The notes: generated by a model from the sequence alone, not told the origin. 64,000 nt of DNA from Patella vulgata (GCF_932274485.2 NC_065886.2:15885501-15949500), one strand, 5' to 3'; shown: positions 1 through 12,380, counted from the stretch's first letter. Made by a program: numbers and translations.

Positions 1-66
1 AAGTGACAAGTATGAAAAGAATTTCTCCCATTGAAACATACGACCTATAATCATGATAGTGTACCT

Positions 67-146
67 TGACCTTTGAACTGGTCTAGTGGGAGGGGTTAGT
101 GTGAAATCTGTTGACCTATGACATGGTCCAATGGGAGGGGCTAGCG
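67..146. repeat. degenerate two-copy tandem repeat
   Basis: Two adjacent units of about 45 bases share a 'gacct.tga..tggtc' start and a 'tgggaggggytag' end. No coding potential was seen. This is probably a local duplication. Confidence 0.4.
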
Positions 147-447
147 ACATGTACATATGTAATGTATAATTGATTAAAGTGAATCTATTACATCAGATGA
201 TTGATAAGGGAGCAATCCAATCGACTGGGGGCATTAAGGTTGTTTAAATGAGACAAAAAATCGAGTGACAGATAATATTCTGTGCTGAACTGGATAAAAT
301 ATAGAAAAGTATCTCAGTTAAGTTTCCAGAGAAGTTTGGGAAACATGCGTCAAACTTGGTATTGAAACGTAGCGCTCCCACCCCCCGCAACTTTAATTCA
401 TAAAAAACTCATGTATATTTGTTCACAAGTCACTTGATCAATGTAAA

Positions 448-776
448 TACAATGGGATATTCAAGGTATTTGAGGGATAAATTTACATAATTTAAAACAT
501 TTTGTGACCTAACCCCTTCCGAAATCCTGGATACGCCACTTGGCACAATGAGGCCTTTCTTTAGCTTAACTAAATCAGGGAAAGTTTAGAACATTAATAC
601 CATCTTTGATATCGACATTCTATCAGAGATCTGGTTGTTAAATCAGTAATTGATGGTGCTTAATGAATACAATGTAACAGGGCACATAATTATTATAGAT
701 TTCGGAAGGGGTTAGGCCATAAAATGTTTTAAATTATATAAATTTATCCCTCAGATACCTCTAATATACCATTGTA
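448..776. mobile_element. short TIR element (MITE), long inverted ends
   Basis: The left arm (about 448-529) is repeated in inverted form at about 695-776. Both outer ends read tacaatgg, and both arms share blocks such as gagggataaattta and cctaaccccttccgaaat. The arms are about 80 bases around a spacer of about 165 bases. There is no ORF, so this is a non-autonomous DNA element or foldback of unknown superfamily. No convincing target duplication was seen. Confidence 0.65.
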
Positions 777-886
777 GATATGTTTATATGTATTAAAGAT
801 ACACCACACTAGATCATTCACATATCTTGAAGTCAAAATACATACTGTTTTCAAGTTAAGGCTGTTATATATACAAGTATGTAATA

Positions 887-1250
887 GAAATGAAATGGGG
901 TTTAACGTTCTACTGTTCTGCTCCGAACTGGGCTAATGAAGATGGGCATACGTCATGCCGTGTGCTATGAGGGAAATTTTGCCTAAACAGCGGCACTACG
1001 GCCTACTGTTATATCGAATTCCAACTGTCAAGGGATCTTTTACGTGCATGCCAATGTGTACACAGGACCTCAGTTTTTCGTACCATTTGAACAACTATAC
1101 AGCTGTCCTTGTCAGGCCCTCCATCCTGCATCACTGACAAGGGGGAACCACGCCGGAAAATCTGGATGAACTTTCTCAGCCAATGCTGGGATCGAATACC
1201 CAACCTCCAGGCTAGCGAGCCAGCGTCTTATCCACTAACTCACCGTGACC
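887..1250 (-). mobile_element. SINE-1, near full length
   Basis: Read on the minus strand it starts with a tRNA-like head: an A-box-like region with tgagttagtggataagacgc and a B-box-like ggtattcgatccc. A conserved body follows with blocks such as acgtaaaagatccc and gtgtgctatgagggaaatttt in either sense, and it ends in cgttaaaccccatttcattt. This is the best complete copy of the family in the window. An imperfect flanking repeat (tatgtaata / tatgtagta) suggests a target-site duplication. It would be transcribed by RNA polymerase III and mobilised by a LINE. Confidence 0.85.
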
Positions 1251-1720
1251 CCATGTATGTAGTAAGCACATTTGAGCAAAAACCTTGTGGGACCCCCTAC
1301 ATGCAAGCGAATTATTGAAATCAAACTGTTAGTCCAGAAATGTCATAGTTTGTGCCAAATGGACGTTAAACCTCATCTCTCTCCCTTTAAAATCTCATCT
1401 TTCTCCCTTTAAAACCTCAAATCCCTGTTCCTATTTATTGGAGACAAATTTATCATTATCAAGAAATGTCTGTTGTGGATGAAGTATGAGACAGTCTTAT
1501 CTTTCTAGATGGTTTTATTTTACACAAGTTGGTCGTTACTAAATAGAACCACCACTAATCTACACATTCTATCTCATTTCAACACTGACAAAAAAATAAA
1601 AACATTAACAAACATTGGATACTATGTCCACATAACATACATTGTTCTATGAAGCAATAAGATCAAATTTCATCTAATGTCCACTCATCCACATTAGAGA
1701 AAAACAATTTTAAAACTTGC

Positions 1721-1781
1721 GTCTTCATTAGCTGGGTTGGTGCAGAAAAGTAGGACGCTAAACCCTATTTCATTTCATTTC
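1721..1781 (+). mobile_element. SINE-1 3' tail fragment
   Basis: It holds gtcttcattagc, a diverged gcagaaaagtaggacg and an aaaccctatttcatttcat tail, as at the 3' end of SINE-1. It is 5'-truncated. Confidence 0.7.
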
Positions 1782-2180
1782 TAAGTTAATCTGGTTTTAA
1801 AAACACTGGCGATGGTTAAATCAATAATCTTAATTAAGAACCCCAGCTCGCTATCTGTCTATTACAAAGCTTTTTATTCTAAGCTTAGAATTGCTGGCAT
1901 AACTAGTACATTACCCGGTACTTTTTGTGTAAATTTATGATTTCAAATCGAATATCTACCTGCGTAATTAAATTATAATCTGTGTGAACGCTACATTGAC
2001 CTGGCTTTTAACATGGCCATATTAATAAACAAGCTTATATATAGAGCTGCCACAACAATATAAATATTTATGAATTAATTAACCAGAAGAAATGACAATG
2101 TAATCTGGATGTCGCCATCTTATTACAGTATGATTGATCTTCTTATTCTTTCTCGTTTTTTCTATTTCTAGTAACATGGA

Positions 2181-2260
2181 AGACATGGGTTCCACATTAT
2201 ACACAAATACAAGGCATATGAGACATGGCTTCCACATTATACACAAATACAAGGCATATA
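2181..2260. repeat. 40-bp tandem duplication
   Basis: Two head-to-tail copies of a 40-base unit containing tccacattatacacaaatac differ at only a few positions. Confidence 0.85.
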
Positions 2261-2598
2261 AAAATTGTGGTAACATGGGGGTGGTACTATTGCTCTTGCA
2301 AATTGCCTGGTGCAACATTCAGTGAATTCTTTAATCTAATTCTGTCAGAGAATCTAAGCCTGTTGGATCAGTTCCAATTCAAGAGAGATGGCCAACTGCT
2401 GACTGCAGGAATTGGCAGATCAAATCATAATAAGACACTTGCAGAGATCAATGAAATAGGTTAAATTAACCCTGGGAATAAGATCAAATTCCTCATTCAT
2501 CTTGTAACAGTTTCTTTGTAGATCACAATCTCTAATGGTGCCTTTACCCCATCACTGATGTTGCATGATATTAAAGTATTACATTCCAATTTCAAAAC

Positions 2599-2951
2599 GA
2601 AATGAAATGGGGTTTAACGTCCTACTGTTCTGCTCCGAACTGGGCTAATGAAGACGGGCATACGCCATAGTGTGCTATGAGGGAAATTTAGCCCGGACAG
2701 CGGCACTGCGGCCTACTCTTATATCGAATTTCAACTGTCAGGGGATCTTTTACGTCCACGCCAATGTGTACACGGGACCTTGGTTTTTCGTTCCATGTGA
2801 ATGACTAGACATCTGTCCTTGTCAGGACCTCCATCCTGCATCACTGACATGGGGAAACCACACCGGAAAATCTGGATGGACTTTCTCGGCCAATGCAGGG
2901 ATCGAACACCCGACCTCCAGGCTAGCGAGCCAGCGTCTTACCCACTTAGCC
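2599..2951 (-). mobile_element. SINE-1, near full length
   Basis: It has the same head, body and tail order as the copy at 887-1250. The minus strand ends in the cgttaaaccccatttcattt tail, and the tRNA-like B box lies near 2910. The outermost head bases are missing or diverged. Confidence 0.85.
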
Positions 2952-3706
2952 AATAAAAATATGTTCTAGTAGCTATATCACCTCAACCATGAATATATTT
3001 AGCTGCCTACATCCGAATAAGATGGGTCTAAGAATACAAATATAAAGTTTTTCAATGTCAAGTAATTATTGATTTCAAACTGATGCCAATTTATTCTTGG
3101 AAAAATGTTGGTCTGGGTGTTAGAGGCTAAAGCTTTTAGTCTAGATCTAATCAAACAGAAGACAGACACATTAACGGGACAAGTGATTTTATTAGTTGAA
3201 GATTCAGTCAATAACAAACACAACATAAATAACTAAACATGCACAGGTTTTGTCATAGGCCCACTAACATGCCCAACAGCAGCAGACCGATCCGTGTAAT
3301 CCCACATACTAAATCTGCTATTCACTCTATCCCCAACTAAATATGTGAATGGAAAGATAATTCTTTAAATTTTATTTGATATGTATAATTCAACAACTGT
3401 GAACTTTTATACGGTTCTTATGAACAACCTCACCAAGATTTCAAAAATTATGTCAAGAACTGTGATTCTGAATATCAATTCAATAGTGTTCCTCCTTAGT
3501 CCCAACTGAACAATTCCACCAAGTTTTAAAAAGTTATATTGAGAACTTTGTTCAATATCGTGTTTACAAACTCAAAGTTCAGTCAAAAACCAGATTTCAT
3601 ATGTTTAAATATAAACAAGGTGAAAACACCCTTGATAGTGAATTGAGATATGTACGGAGGTGACAACAATTTACATCCACATTAAATGTGGACCCATAAT
3701 AATCTA
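2952..3706. other. AT-rich stretch, no gene recognised
   Basis: AT-rich sequence without a convincing exon, RNA gene or repeat that I recognise. The short open frames here look like chance. Confidence 0.5.
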
Positions 3707-3918
3707 TTTTAAAGGCACATAGGAGTTAACATTTCCTTTGTCCACCAACTCCATCCAAATGCAAATTAAACATATTCATGCTGAGAAAGACATGGGTGTC
3801 ACAGTACCATAAAATAAACATAATCGCATAATTCAAGAGTTTCTATTTGACTATTTGTTTTTAGTCATTAAAAATTTGGGACTAAGGCTTTAATTTTTAT
3901 TCCTGTGTGCCTTTAAAA
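3707..3918. mobile_element. MITE-E, about 210 bp
   Basis: It begins ttttaaaggcacataggag and ends in the near-perfect reverse complement. The TTAA at each end followed by AGG resembles MITE-A and MITE-B, which fits a TTAA-targeting transposon such as piggyBac. There is no coding content. Confidence 0.6.
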
Positions 3919-4020
3919 AGATAACATAAAATGTTAAATTATAAGTAAAATAGATGGGGTACACAGACTGGTAAAGATGTCTATAACCATATGCCATGGA
4001 TGAATGATAAATTAAATTAC

Positions 4021-4280
4021 GAGAGAGAGAGAGAGAGAAATAATGGGGTTTAACGTCCACTCGACACAAACTAGGTCATTTCGGGACTAACATGGTTCAA
4101 TTTGCCTTTGCGGAGGGGTCTGTAGCAGAGGAAGGAAACCAGAGGACCCAGAAAAAACCCACGAGGTTGGACAGGCGACCCTACTCCTTGTCACATACAA
4201 CCGGGTAATCGAAACCATGTCAGTTGACTCAATGACAGACCTTAAGATACAGCGCTCATGTGCTAACCATTCGGCCATCC
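4021..4280 (-). mobile_element. SINE-2 with (GA)n tail
   Basis: On the minus strand it has a tRNA-like head (tggccgaatggttagc, then a gtttcgattac B-box relative), a central block with ggttttttctgggtcctctg, a taaagaccc block, and a ggacgttaaaccccat end running into (TC)n. In plus orientation the (GA)n run is at 4021-4038. Confidence 0.85.
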
Positions 4281-6720
4281 ATGTCTACCCCCCCCCCCCA
4301 AGAACAAACAATTTAGTCTGGTTTTCCAAGTGTTGTTCCAAGAAAATGGTGGCAAGCTAATGCAATAAGTAAGTTGTCTAGTATAAATGGGTTCAAAGAC
4401 TTTGAATTCTCATTAGTATATTATTGCAAATTTCAAAATCCAATGATCATTGTCGTATAGGAAAAATAACAGAAAGGATGAGGAAAATAAATTAAAGAAA
4501 ATTTTACTACATCTAAAAAAACAAAATACATTCAAATAATAAACAAAGTTACAAAACTATAGAAATTAAAAACAGGAAGTTCAAATACATGCAGGACGGC
4601 CATCTTGGGTTTCATGGTTCCAGTTGCTAGGAAGAGTTGTATCATGGTTATTGTAGTTACTAACCAATTAGCTCAGATACCAGATAATGCATTTACAATC
4701 AATAAATAAACATGTAGAATGCATATCTGGTATTGAGGTCCTTGGCGCTATCTCAAGGTCAAAATCATCTTTTCGTAAAAGTCCTACATCTTAGAGCGCA
4801 TCGTTGATGAGATAAATAACAGCATAAAATTCAAGTAATTCCCTTAATGAGTTTATTTAATCCATAAGATTCAAGAAATTCCCGTTGATAAGTTAAAATT
4901 CAAGTAATTCTCGTTCATGGCTAAAGTATCTCTTTAAAAAGCTTTATTTGACGACACATACTTTTTGTCACATAAATTTGACTTTGTATAATTGAATTTT
5001 GTGTTTAAAAACAATTTTAAAATATCAATAAAATACGATTTTATTTTTGATCAAAACTTGATATACCAAGATTACCGTTGGTCCAGAAGAAAATTAAAGA
5101 GAACAAAACAAACTAAAACACGTAAATACTTGGAAAAATAAAATATTAACACATGCAAGGTTAAAATTAAAAGAACAATGGGATTAAAACAGAATTAAGA
5201 AATTTAGGATAAATAAACACAATAATAAGACAAACAATGTGAGTACATTTTATATTGTATGGATTAAACATCTGAAAAATGCTAAATATTAAAATAAAAT
5301 TTGAAACATTTTTGGCACAATCTCCCTCCTCCATACAGCTCGAACAGTTTAAAATCAACAACCCAGAGTTTAATTCCAGTGACAAGTTATACTTATATTT
5401 GTGTTTGGTTCTGATTGAAAGTGGTGATTATTGGTTATACAATTTCTATTACTTTAAACTTCATAATAATCAAACTTCAAGAAACCAATTCCATCAAATC
5501 TCTTAAAACTCCAAAGGCACAAAATGTTAGTCCCTAACCCAATTTTTTATCCAATATGAAGTACAAATAGTTTGAAAATCTAATCCCGATAACCCATTGC
5601 CTTCCTTAGTTCAATAATAGATAAACTACCACTCAAAACACATACTTATAAATGTCAATTGCCAGAATAAATTGATATTCCTTTTAAAACTTTCTCCTCA
5701 AAAATAAAATTATATTTCAAATACAAGAAACACTCAAGAACAGAGTTGATCAAATAGAATATAAATGAATGCAATCAAGGAATCGATAACCATTGAGGAG
5801 ACTCACCCATATATGCAGACATCAACAAAGTATATTTTGTGTTAGATATGAAAGTCAAAATGCATAAGATAACTCACAAATGTTTTAAAATTTCACAGTG
5901 ATTGCAATTGAAAAATGCTGAGTTCTCGAAAGAATTCTTCCTAATACAACCCAAAGAACAATCTCTGTAAATCTTAAACAACAACCTTGCCAAAAACTCG
6001 AGTCTTCACAAAAATTAATGTGAACAAAAGACTTGGGTGATGACAATATACACCAACATAACCTAAAATGAGAACATGTAACACAATGTCCATGTGATAC
6101 ACATTACAGAGACCTTTTTAATAACAAAATGATATCAGAATTAAAACATGGCTGTTATAACACTGCAAACAGAATACCTGATGAAGGAAGAAAATTTCCA
6201 GACATTTCCCAGTAACCAAATAACAAGACATAAAACTTCCTGATCTCTTAAAAACATAATTTTCCATCCGTATATATAGACATATTTCCCACAACTTACA
6301 AAACACAGCAACTATACATATAACTAGAACTTTACAAGTTACACCATTGCTACAAAACATCAATCATTATAATCCAACTAAAACTGAACACCAAGTTGAA
6401 ATACATCCTGTAAGTAGCACCAACTAACTTAAACTAACAGGTGATTACAATATACCTATGGAATATATTATAGATATATAATGTCATGTAGATACAAGTT
6501 CATGCATGTTTCACAATATTCCCTTGAACAGACTCAATACGTCAAGTACACGCCCCCTTAAATTCTAACAAGTGCTTATTACAGTAAGACTTACATATAG
6601 CTGTTCGTACATGTACAGTTAAAGAGGAACCCAACCTACTTGTGAAGAAATTCAGAATATTCAAAATGTTCATAAACTATTCCTATATGCAAAATTTAAG
6701 CTGACACCAACCTATTCATG
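4281..6720. other. AT-rich stretch, no gene recognised
   Basis: A poly-C run lies near 4290. The remainder is AT-rich. Short open frames around 5170-5500 and 6120-6360 show no recognisable domain and no convincing splice context, so I call no gene. Confidence 0.5.
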
Positions 6721-6950
6721 TACAAATTCAAACTGATTGGTTGGTTGGTTAATTGGAGATTCAACGTCTTGAGTAATTTTGGTGATGAAACTTTGTTTTA
6801 GTAAATTCAACCCATGCTGTTGGAGGAAACTGGAGTACCCAGAATAAACCCACAAGATTGATATGGCACCCCTTTCTCCATGCCACATAGGCTTACACCA
6901 GGAATCCAACCCACAACCACAAACCAGAGCTGACCAGTGAGCTGGAAGCT
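6721..6950 (-). mobile_element. SINE-2-related diverged copy
   Basis: It contains gttggaggaaactggagtac and cagaataaacccaca, a diverged SINE-2 central block on the minus strand, followed by a head-like region with aggaatccaaccc. The flanks are too diverged to set ends precisely. Confidence 0.5.
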
Positions 6951-7060
6951 TGACAATCTAGCCTATCCCAACCAGGGATGTGGTTTCAAAATTTTTGGCA
7001 TTTTTCTGGGACGATGTTCATCGACTTGATGTTCATCGACTTGCGTAAAATATGTCTGAC

Positions 7061-7066
<6 letters not shown>

Positions 7067-7098
<32 letters not shown>

Positions 7099-7142
7099 GT
7101 TTAACATACACTTGACACAAATTAGGTCATTTCGGGACTATG
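7067..7142 (-). mobile_element. SINE-2 tail fragment with (GA)n
   Basis: A (GA)n run (7067-7095) is followed by gggtttaacatacacttgac and aggtcatttcgggacta, the SINE-2 3' end in reverse. The rest of the element is absent. Confidence 0.75.
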
Positions 7143-7556
7143 GTCGAAAAAGCATCTATGATCCCACCCCCATAAAAAAATAAAATGTTCACATAGATGT
7201 CCTTCCATGTAAAGTAATAAACAATAAACCGATATACCAATCCAGTGAATTGATCTGGAGACCTGTGTCTGTCTGTAATAAAGACTGAGTTCCCCTTCAA
7301 CCCACACTTCATATAAAAAGATTATTACTTGTGCTATGTAGAATCTAAATACACTTAAACTTTGCTCTTATTGGGAAAATAATCCAGTGGAAGCTGACGT
7401 ATTTAATACAAATATTTTATAGAAAGTGATGAGATTAGATTACTCTGGCTTTCCTATAATAAATACAGGCTTTATGTTACAATCAGTTACAATATGGGTG
7501 TATAACATGAGTCCTCTTACATCTCTTTCAGGGACAAGACTGGTTACAATACACAA

Positions 7557-7785
7557 TACAAATACTTCAACCATGACATAGGGTTTAACATCTCGTTAAC
7601 ATTCTGAGACTAACATAGAATACAAATACTTCAACCATGACATAGGGTTTAACATCTCATCAACACTGTACATTGGTCATTTTGAGACTAACATAGAATA
7701 TAAATACTTCAACCACTGATTGCATGGGGTTTAAGGTCTCAACACTGTACATTGGTCATTCTGACACTAACATATGGTAGATTTT
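7557..7785. repeat. three tandem units built from SINE-2 tail
   Basis: Three consecutive units of about 65-80 bases each contain aaatacttcaacca, a gggtttaacatctc-like block and gagactaacatag or a variant. These are SINE-2 3'-end words, so a SINE tail with its flank seems to have been tandemly amplified. Confidence 0.7.
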
Positions 7786-7800
7786 ATTTCTATGTGCGAT

Positions 7801-8010
7801 GGGGGGTTGAATGGTCGAATGGTTAGCAAGGTCTGTCATGGAGTCAACTGGCATGGTTTCGATTCCCTAATTGTATGTGACAAGGAGTAGTGCCACACCA
7901 GGTCATCAGGTTTCAGCCCACTGCTAAAGACCCTTACACGTAAGCGAATTACTAAAATAAAATTGAACCATATGTCGAGTGGACGTTTATTCCATTCCTC
8001 TATCTCTATG
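7801..8010 (+). mobile_element. SINE-2, internally shortened
   Basis: The head gaatggtcgaatggttagc, the B-box region ggtttcgattccc, the block ccactgctaaagaccc and the tail cgagtggacgtt run in normal order. The central block is shortened. Confidence 0.8.
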
Positions 8011-8082
8011 TGCAATGCGAGGTAGAAGAATTTTTCCTGGAGAGCAGTATTTCCCCCCTACTTGTTTTATTTTTGATTTTTA

Positions 8083-8275
8083 ATTGCAAAAGCATTTTTT
8101 ACGTGTACAAAAGTTGGACTTCAGTTTTCTGTCCCAACCAATGAAGTTGTAACACTTTCTTTGTCAGCCCTCTCCGACGCCATCACTGACAAATGAAAGC
8201 CGGGAAAATCGGGATATTTCTTCTGAACTTGCCCCTGGATTTGAACCCAGGCCATTTTAGTCAAGTGTCAGACTT
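8083..8275 (-). mobile_element. diverged SINE-1 relative
   Basis: It shows ttttttacgtgtacaaaagt, ttttctgtcccaacc, catcactgacaaatg and a minus-strand B box (cctgggttcaaatcc). The block order matches SINE-1 but identity is low, so this is an old copy or a related subfamily. Confidence 0.55.
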
Positions 8276-8683
8276 AATGCATCCATTTTTCATGTAATAA
8301 CAATTGCGAATTTTTAGAAGTAATATTATACATTTGATCACACACGGCCGTCAAAATATTACTGAATATTAAGCAGTCACATAATCTAAAGTTTAAACTG
8401 TGAAAATATATATATATACAGTATATCTAAATATCTGCAAAGTCAATATTGATATTGCATGACAAGATCTTTAAAACATTTTTAATATATCATGTTCCTT
8501 TTTTATCGGTTAAAAATCTATATTTTCTCATTATTTGAAAACATCTTTTAAACGTAACCTTTTTTTACGCATGTGAGGAAACTTTGAATACATCTCAAAA
8601 ATCATACATGTACAATAACTTACTTCTTTTGGATTATTTATGTATGATAATTTAAAATCATTAAAATTTCACCCCCAAATACA

Positions 8684-8957
8684 GAGACGGAGAAAAATGG
8701 GGTTTAACGTCCACTTAGCACAAACTAGGTAATTTCGGGACTAACATAATGGTTCAATTTTATTTCATTAATTTGCTTGCGCGTAGGAGTCTTTAGCAGT
8801 GGGAGGAAACTGGAGGACCCGGAGAAAACCTGTGAGGTTGGACAGGCAACCCTACTCCTTGTCACATACAAGTTGGGAATCGAAACCACGCCACTTGACC
8901 TAATGACAGACCTTATGATCCAACACGCATGTATTAAACCAATCGGCCACCCCCCCC
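8684..8957 (-). mobile_element. SINE-2, near full length
   Basis: The full order is present on the minus strand: a head with ggtggccgattgg, the B-box area ggtttcgattccc, the central ggttttctccgggtcctcc, tgctaaagactcc and a terminal ggacgttaaaccccat. Confidence 0.85.
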
Positions 8958-9340
8958 AAAAAGTCAGCTGAATTAAACCATGTTCTCTTAAAGCAAGTCT
9001 AATTAAGCTAAAATTATTTGTTGTCATTAATCATTAACTAATGAATATGCATATTAATTAAGAAAATCTAACAGTATATTATCAAATACGGCATTCACTC
9101 ATCACTCTAGAACACCACTTACTGTAAACTAACATTATTTTGGTTGCCAACTAATTTGAGAAGAGAGTTTTCAAACAGTGTATTTGAGAAATAGTGATCG
9201 AGGTTTGTAAAATTCACTAATTTTGTATGTGGCCATGTACAGTTTATGTTCAAACTCCATTGGACGTGGTTGGTTTCTAACAATATTTTCTCGGTAAACT
9301 GAATAGTACACCTGAGTAACTCAGATCTACCAAACAGAAT

Positions 9341-9440
9341 GATATGAAATAGGGTTAATGTCCTGCTTGTCTGTATCAAATGAGCTCATGAAGACAGGCA
9401 TCCCATACAGTGTGCTATGAGGGAAATTGTGACCAGACAA
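9341..9440 (-). mobile_element. SINE-1 3' fragment
   Basis: It contains tgaaatagggttaatgtcc, tcatgaagacaggcat and cagtgtgctatgagggaaat, the last third of SINE-1 in reverse. It abuts the MITE-A copy that starts at 9444. Confidence 0.75.
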
Positions 9441-9443
9441 CAA

Positions 9444-9824
9444 TTAAAATACACTATGCAAGAGCTAAATCTGCCTATTGCAGGTGTTTCTTTAGGCCTG
9501 AAATGTTATATAAACTATGGTTCGCCATTTAAAAATTTAATTTAAAAACGGGAAAGCGATGGCATCGGATATCTCTCCGATATTAACTAGATTAAAACCG
9601 TTCGCCATTTAAAAATTCAATTTAAAAATGGGAATGCGATTATACCAGTGCCCTGGTTACCACTGTGCACGCATCTTGTCAAAACTACAAACAATGATAA
9701 CTTGGCTGAGAATGAAGTAATTTGAATGAAATTTTCAATATTTTCTTTTTTCATCATCTATTTTTGAATTATTGTAGCAAGAATGACCAACTCTTTATTA
9801 AACTCTTAACTAATGTATCTTTAA
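9444..9824. mobile_element. MITE-A copy
   Basis: The ends read ttaaaatacactatgcaaga and aatgtatctttaa, diverged forms of the MITE-A inverted ends. Internal words such as gcaagagctaaatctgccta and tttctttaggcctgaaatg match other copies. Inside, a block starting ttcgccatttaaaaatt is repeated at about 9522 and 9601. Confidence 0.7.
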
Positions 9825-10323
9825 TAACAAATCATCAAAGTTCTTTTTACGTGCACGCTTATGCGACCTGATACCAAGTAAATCCGATTATGTGCAAATG
9901 TCATTAGGGTATACGTCAGATAGATCAATATATGCAGGTATTCCAACATTGATATATATAATCTGTATAGACATGTATTACGCATTAAAACATAATTATC
10001 AACCTTTCAAAGATAAAAGATCGTTATATCTATTGAAGGGTGTTATGAATATTAAATTACTTGATCATTTGAAAAATAACCTGGACATACCCATATATTG
10101 TACATAGACATAATGCCCTCCCTACGTAATCACAGATTTATATTGATACGAAACCATTCAAAAATACATAGAAATTATATACACTTACTTTAACTATAAT
10201 AAAAGCCATAGAAATATCATGTCTTAATGGCCTTCAAACAGAAAGTCAGAAAGGCATAAATCACCAGCCATTTGAATAAAATTGAATATTTTGGAAAAAC
10301 TGTTACAGATTTGAAAGCCTTAC

Positions 10324-10371
10324 CTTCTCATTGAATGGAAGACATTCTAAAGTTTCAAATGAATCACATGA
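10324..10371 (-). other. possible small internal exon (weak)
   Basis: On the minus strand a tttggtcag acceptor is followed by 16 open codons reading SCDSFETLECLPFNEK and then a strong gtaagg donor, giving a 48-base phase-0 exon. I do not recognise the protein and found no flanking exons. It may be chance. Confidence 0.22.
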
Positions 10372-10486
10372 CTGACCAAATATTGGTTGTATGCAAGTTA
10401 TATATATAAAAAAGTTAGTTAACATAGATATAAAAGAATAGGTCCCTGCATGCTGTAATACTCAACTACTGGCCTATTACTATATA

Positions 10487-10993
10487 TTAAAGGAACATCA
10501 TGACAGGCTATTAAAATTAAAGACTCTATGATTTTAGCACATAGAATCACTTGCAAACTACATTATTATGAAAGTTTAAGCTCTATTAGGTTCAATTCTG
10601 TTTAATATTTACAAAGATATGATGAATTCAAAATTCCATTGACCTATGCTGCTCTGTACGTAACAAAATGGCTGCCATCTTTCTTTGCCATCAACCAAAT
10701 TGATGGGTCTGTTTTAAATCTGATTGAATACAAGCCAGTAATTTATCTTGCGTTGGTTTTTTTTTATATTTTGTTTTCCTAATTAAATGTTAAATAATCA
10801 ATATAAGTATATATTAGCAAGGATTCAGCCATCAGAAATGTTATAGGTTCTGAAATATGCAAATCCTGCATCGTTACTTTAATTTATTTTAATAATAAGA
10901 TTTGCTCCATTAAATCTTTTTCAGTTTGTCATAGTGTTCCTTTAAACCTCATTAAATCTTTTTCGGTTATATATAGGGTTGCTTTAAATAAAC
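10487..10993. mobile_element. MITE-B with a duplicated terminus
   Basis: The element runs from ttaaaggaacatcatgaca (10487) to a near reverse complement ending in gtgttcctttaa (10945). Immediately after, 10947-10993 repeats the terminal 45 bases in diverged form (cattaaatctttttcggtt, then gggttgctttaaa). The TTAA ends fit a TTAA-targeting transposase. No ORF. Confidence 0.65.
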
Positions 10994-11408
10994 TAACAGA
11001 TTATCGAGGAATGTCTACTCCCAAACATGATTGGTATTTATGATAATTTGTGGGGTTCAAGTTTAAACATGTTTATTGTCCCCATTTACTTCAACATACA
11101 GTATTACATCATATTTACATGGTAACGACTATATATTTCACAATACTACCTTGCAAAATATAAAGACCACCTTTTAAAATGACGTCCACATCACTTTGTA
11201 ACAAGGGGGAGAATACTGGCCAAAACCTGAATCCGTTTACAAATTAGTTCCATCATTTCTAATAATATAAATTAATAATCTAATTACTTACAGAAATAAA
11301 TTTTGTTTAAAAAAAATAAAATAAAGGCAGACTTCTTCAATGCTGTGGATACAATGATTAAAATAGTTGAATTTTCTTCAGTGAATTTAATAAGTTTTAT
11401 CTGTGTCT

Positions 11409-11430
11409 TATATATATATATATATATATA
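11409..11430. repeat. (TA)11 microsatellite
   Basis: An uninterrupted run of TA dinucleotides. Confidence 0.95.
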
Positions 11431-11770
11431 CTTCAATGCTGACATAAGTATTAAATATAATATGTGGGCGTCATCATATGGTATACATATGTAAATGACC
11501 TTCACCTATGATAAGTACATTAGCCTTGATCATAAGTCTACCTATCTTTAATTACAGGTAAAGTGGACTATCTCCTGTTTTTTTCCAGGAAGCCCAAATA
11601 AACTTGATATTTTGCCAAATCCACCTAATCCCTATAAATAGTACCACACGATACACGCATTTCATTGTGTAATCATATCTAATAGATAAAATAATTGATT
11701 TAATATTTTTCGACGAACAGCAATCACTTGATAATTAAAAACAATCATCATTACTGACACACATTGTTTG

Positions 11771-12020
11771 AATTTGGTTGGTCAAGTGGACTTCAAATCA
11801 AAAAGTCTGTTAATGAGTCAAGTGACATATTTTCGATACCAAGCTTGTACGCGACAAGAGAAGTGTCACCTGTCCAATCTCGTGGGGTTTTTCCGGGTCC
11901 TTTGGTTTCATCCCATTGTTTAGAATCCCTGCAGGCAGGTGAATTATCAAAATAAAAGATTGTACCATACATTATCATCAAAATAACCTTGTATGTGTCA
12001 AGTGGAAATTAAACCCAGTA
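11771..12020 (+). mobile_element. SINE-2, diverged
   Basis: It holds ggtcaagtggac, a diverged head, the tcgtggggtttttccgggtc centre, a tttagaatccctgcaggc block, and a tcaagtggaaattaaaccca end. The order is complete but point divergence is high. Confidence 0.7.
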
Positions 12021-12380
12021 TAAGCATATCCTGCCTCATACACATAATCTTTTACAATAAAGAATGGCTCTTTAAACAATTACAATGAACATGTGATTGA
12101 TCACGAGAATTAGGACTAAGATGTTTGAACTCAATGTGATAATAACTTCTTCTAGGAATAGTTATAAAATATTTGAAGATAATAATTCTCTGGAAACACA
12201 GCGGACTCAACAGCAGATATAAACCAGATTCTTGTAGTAAACCCTTGTATCCCAATTTTTGTGCCCAGTAAAACTGGGATAGAAAATATAATTAAAGCTG
12301 GCAACAGACCATTACAATGTAGTTCAGATCTCTTAGCTGCAGACGTTTGGGATTTTCTGTTCTACCTGGTGACTTTTACA

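Noticed and set aside
1180-1250. tRNA gene candidates with A and B boxes, here and in other SINE heads
   Set aside because: Each is followed by the SINE body and tail and cannot form a full acceptor stem; these are tRNA-derived SINE heads.
5279-5506. Plus-strand open frame and its minus-strand partner at 5167-5385
   Set aside because: Checked for a YGG-containing RPB8 end because of tcctccata; neither frame fits and no domain is visible.
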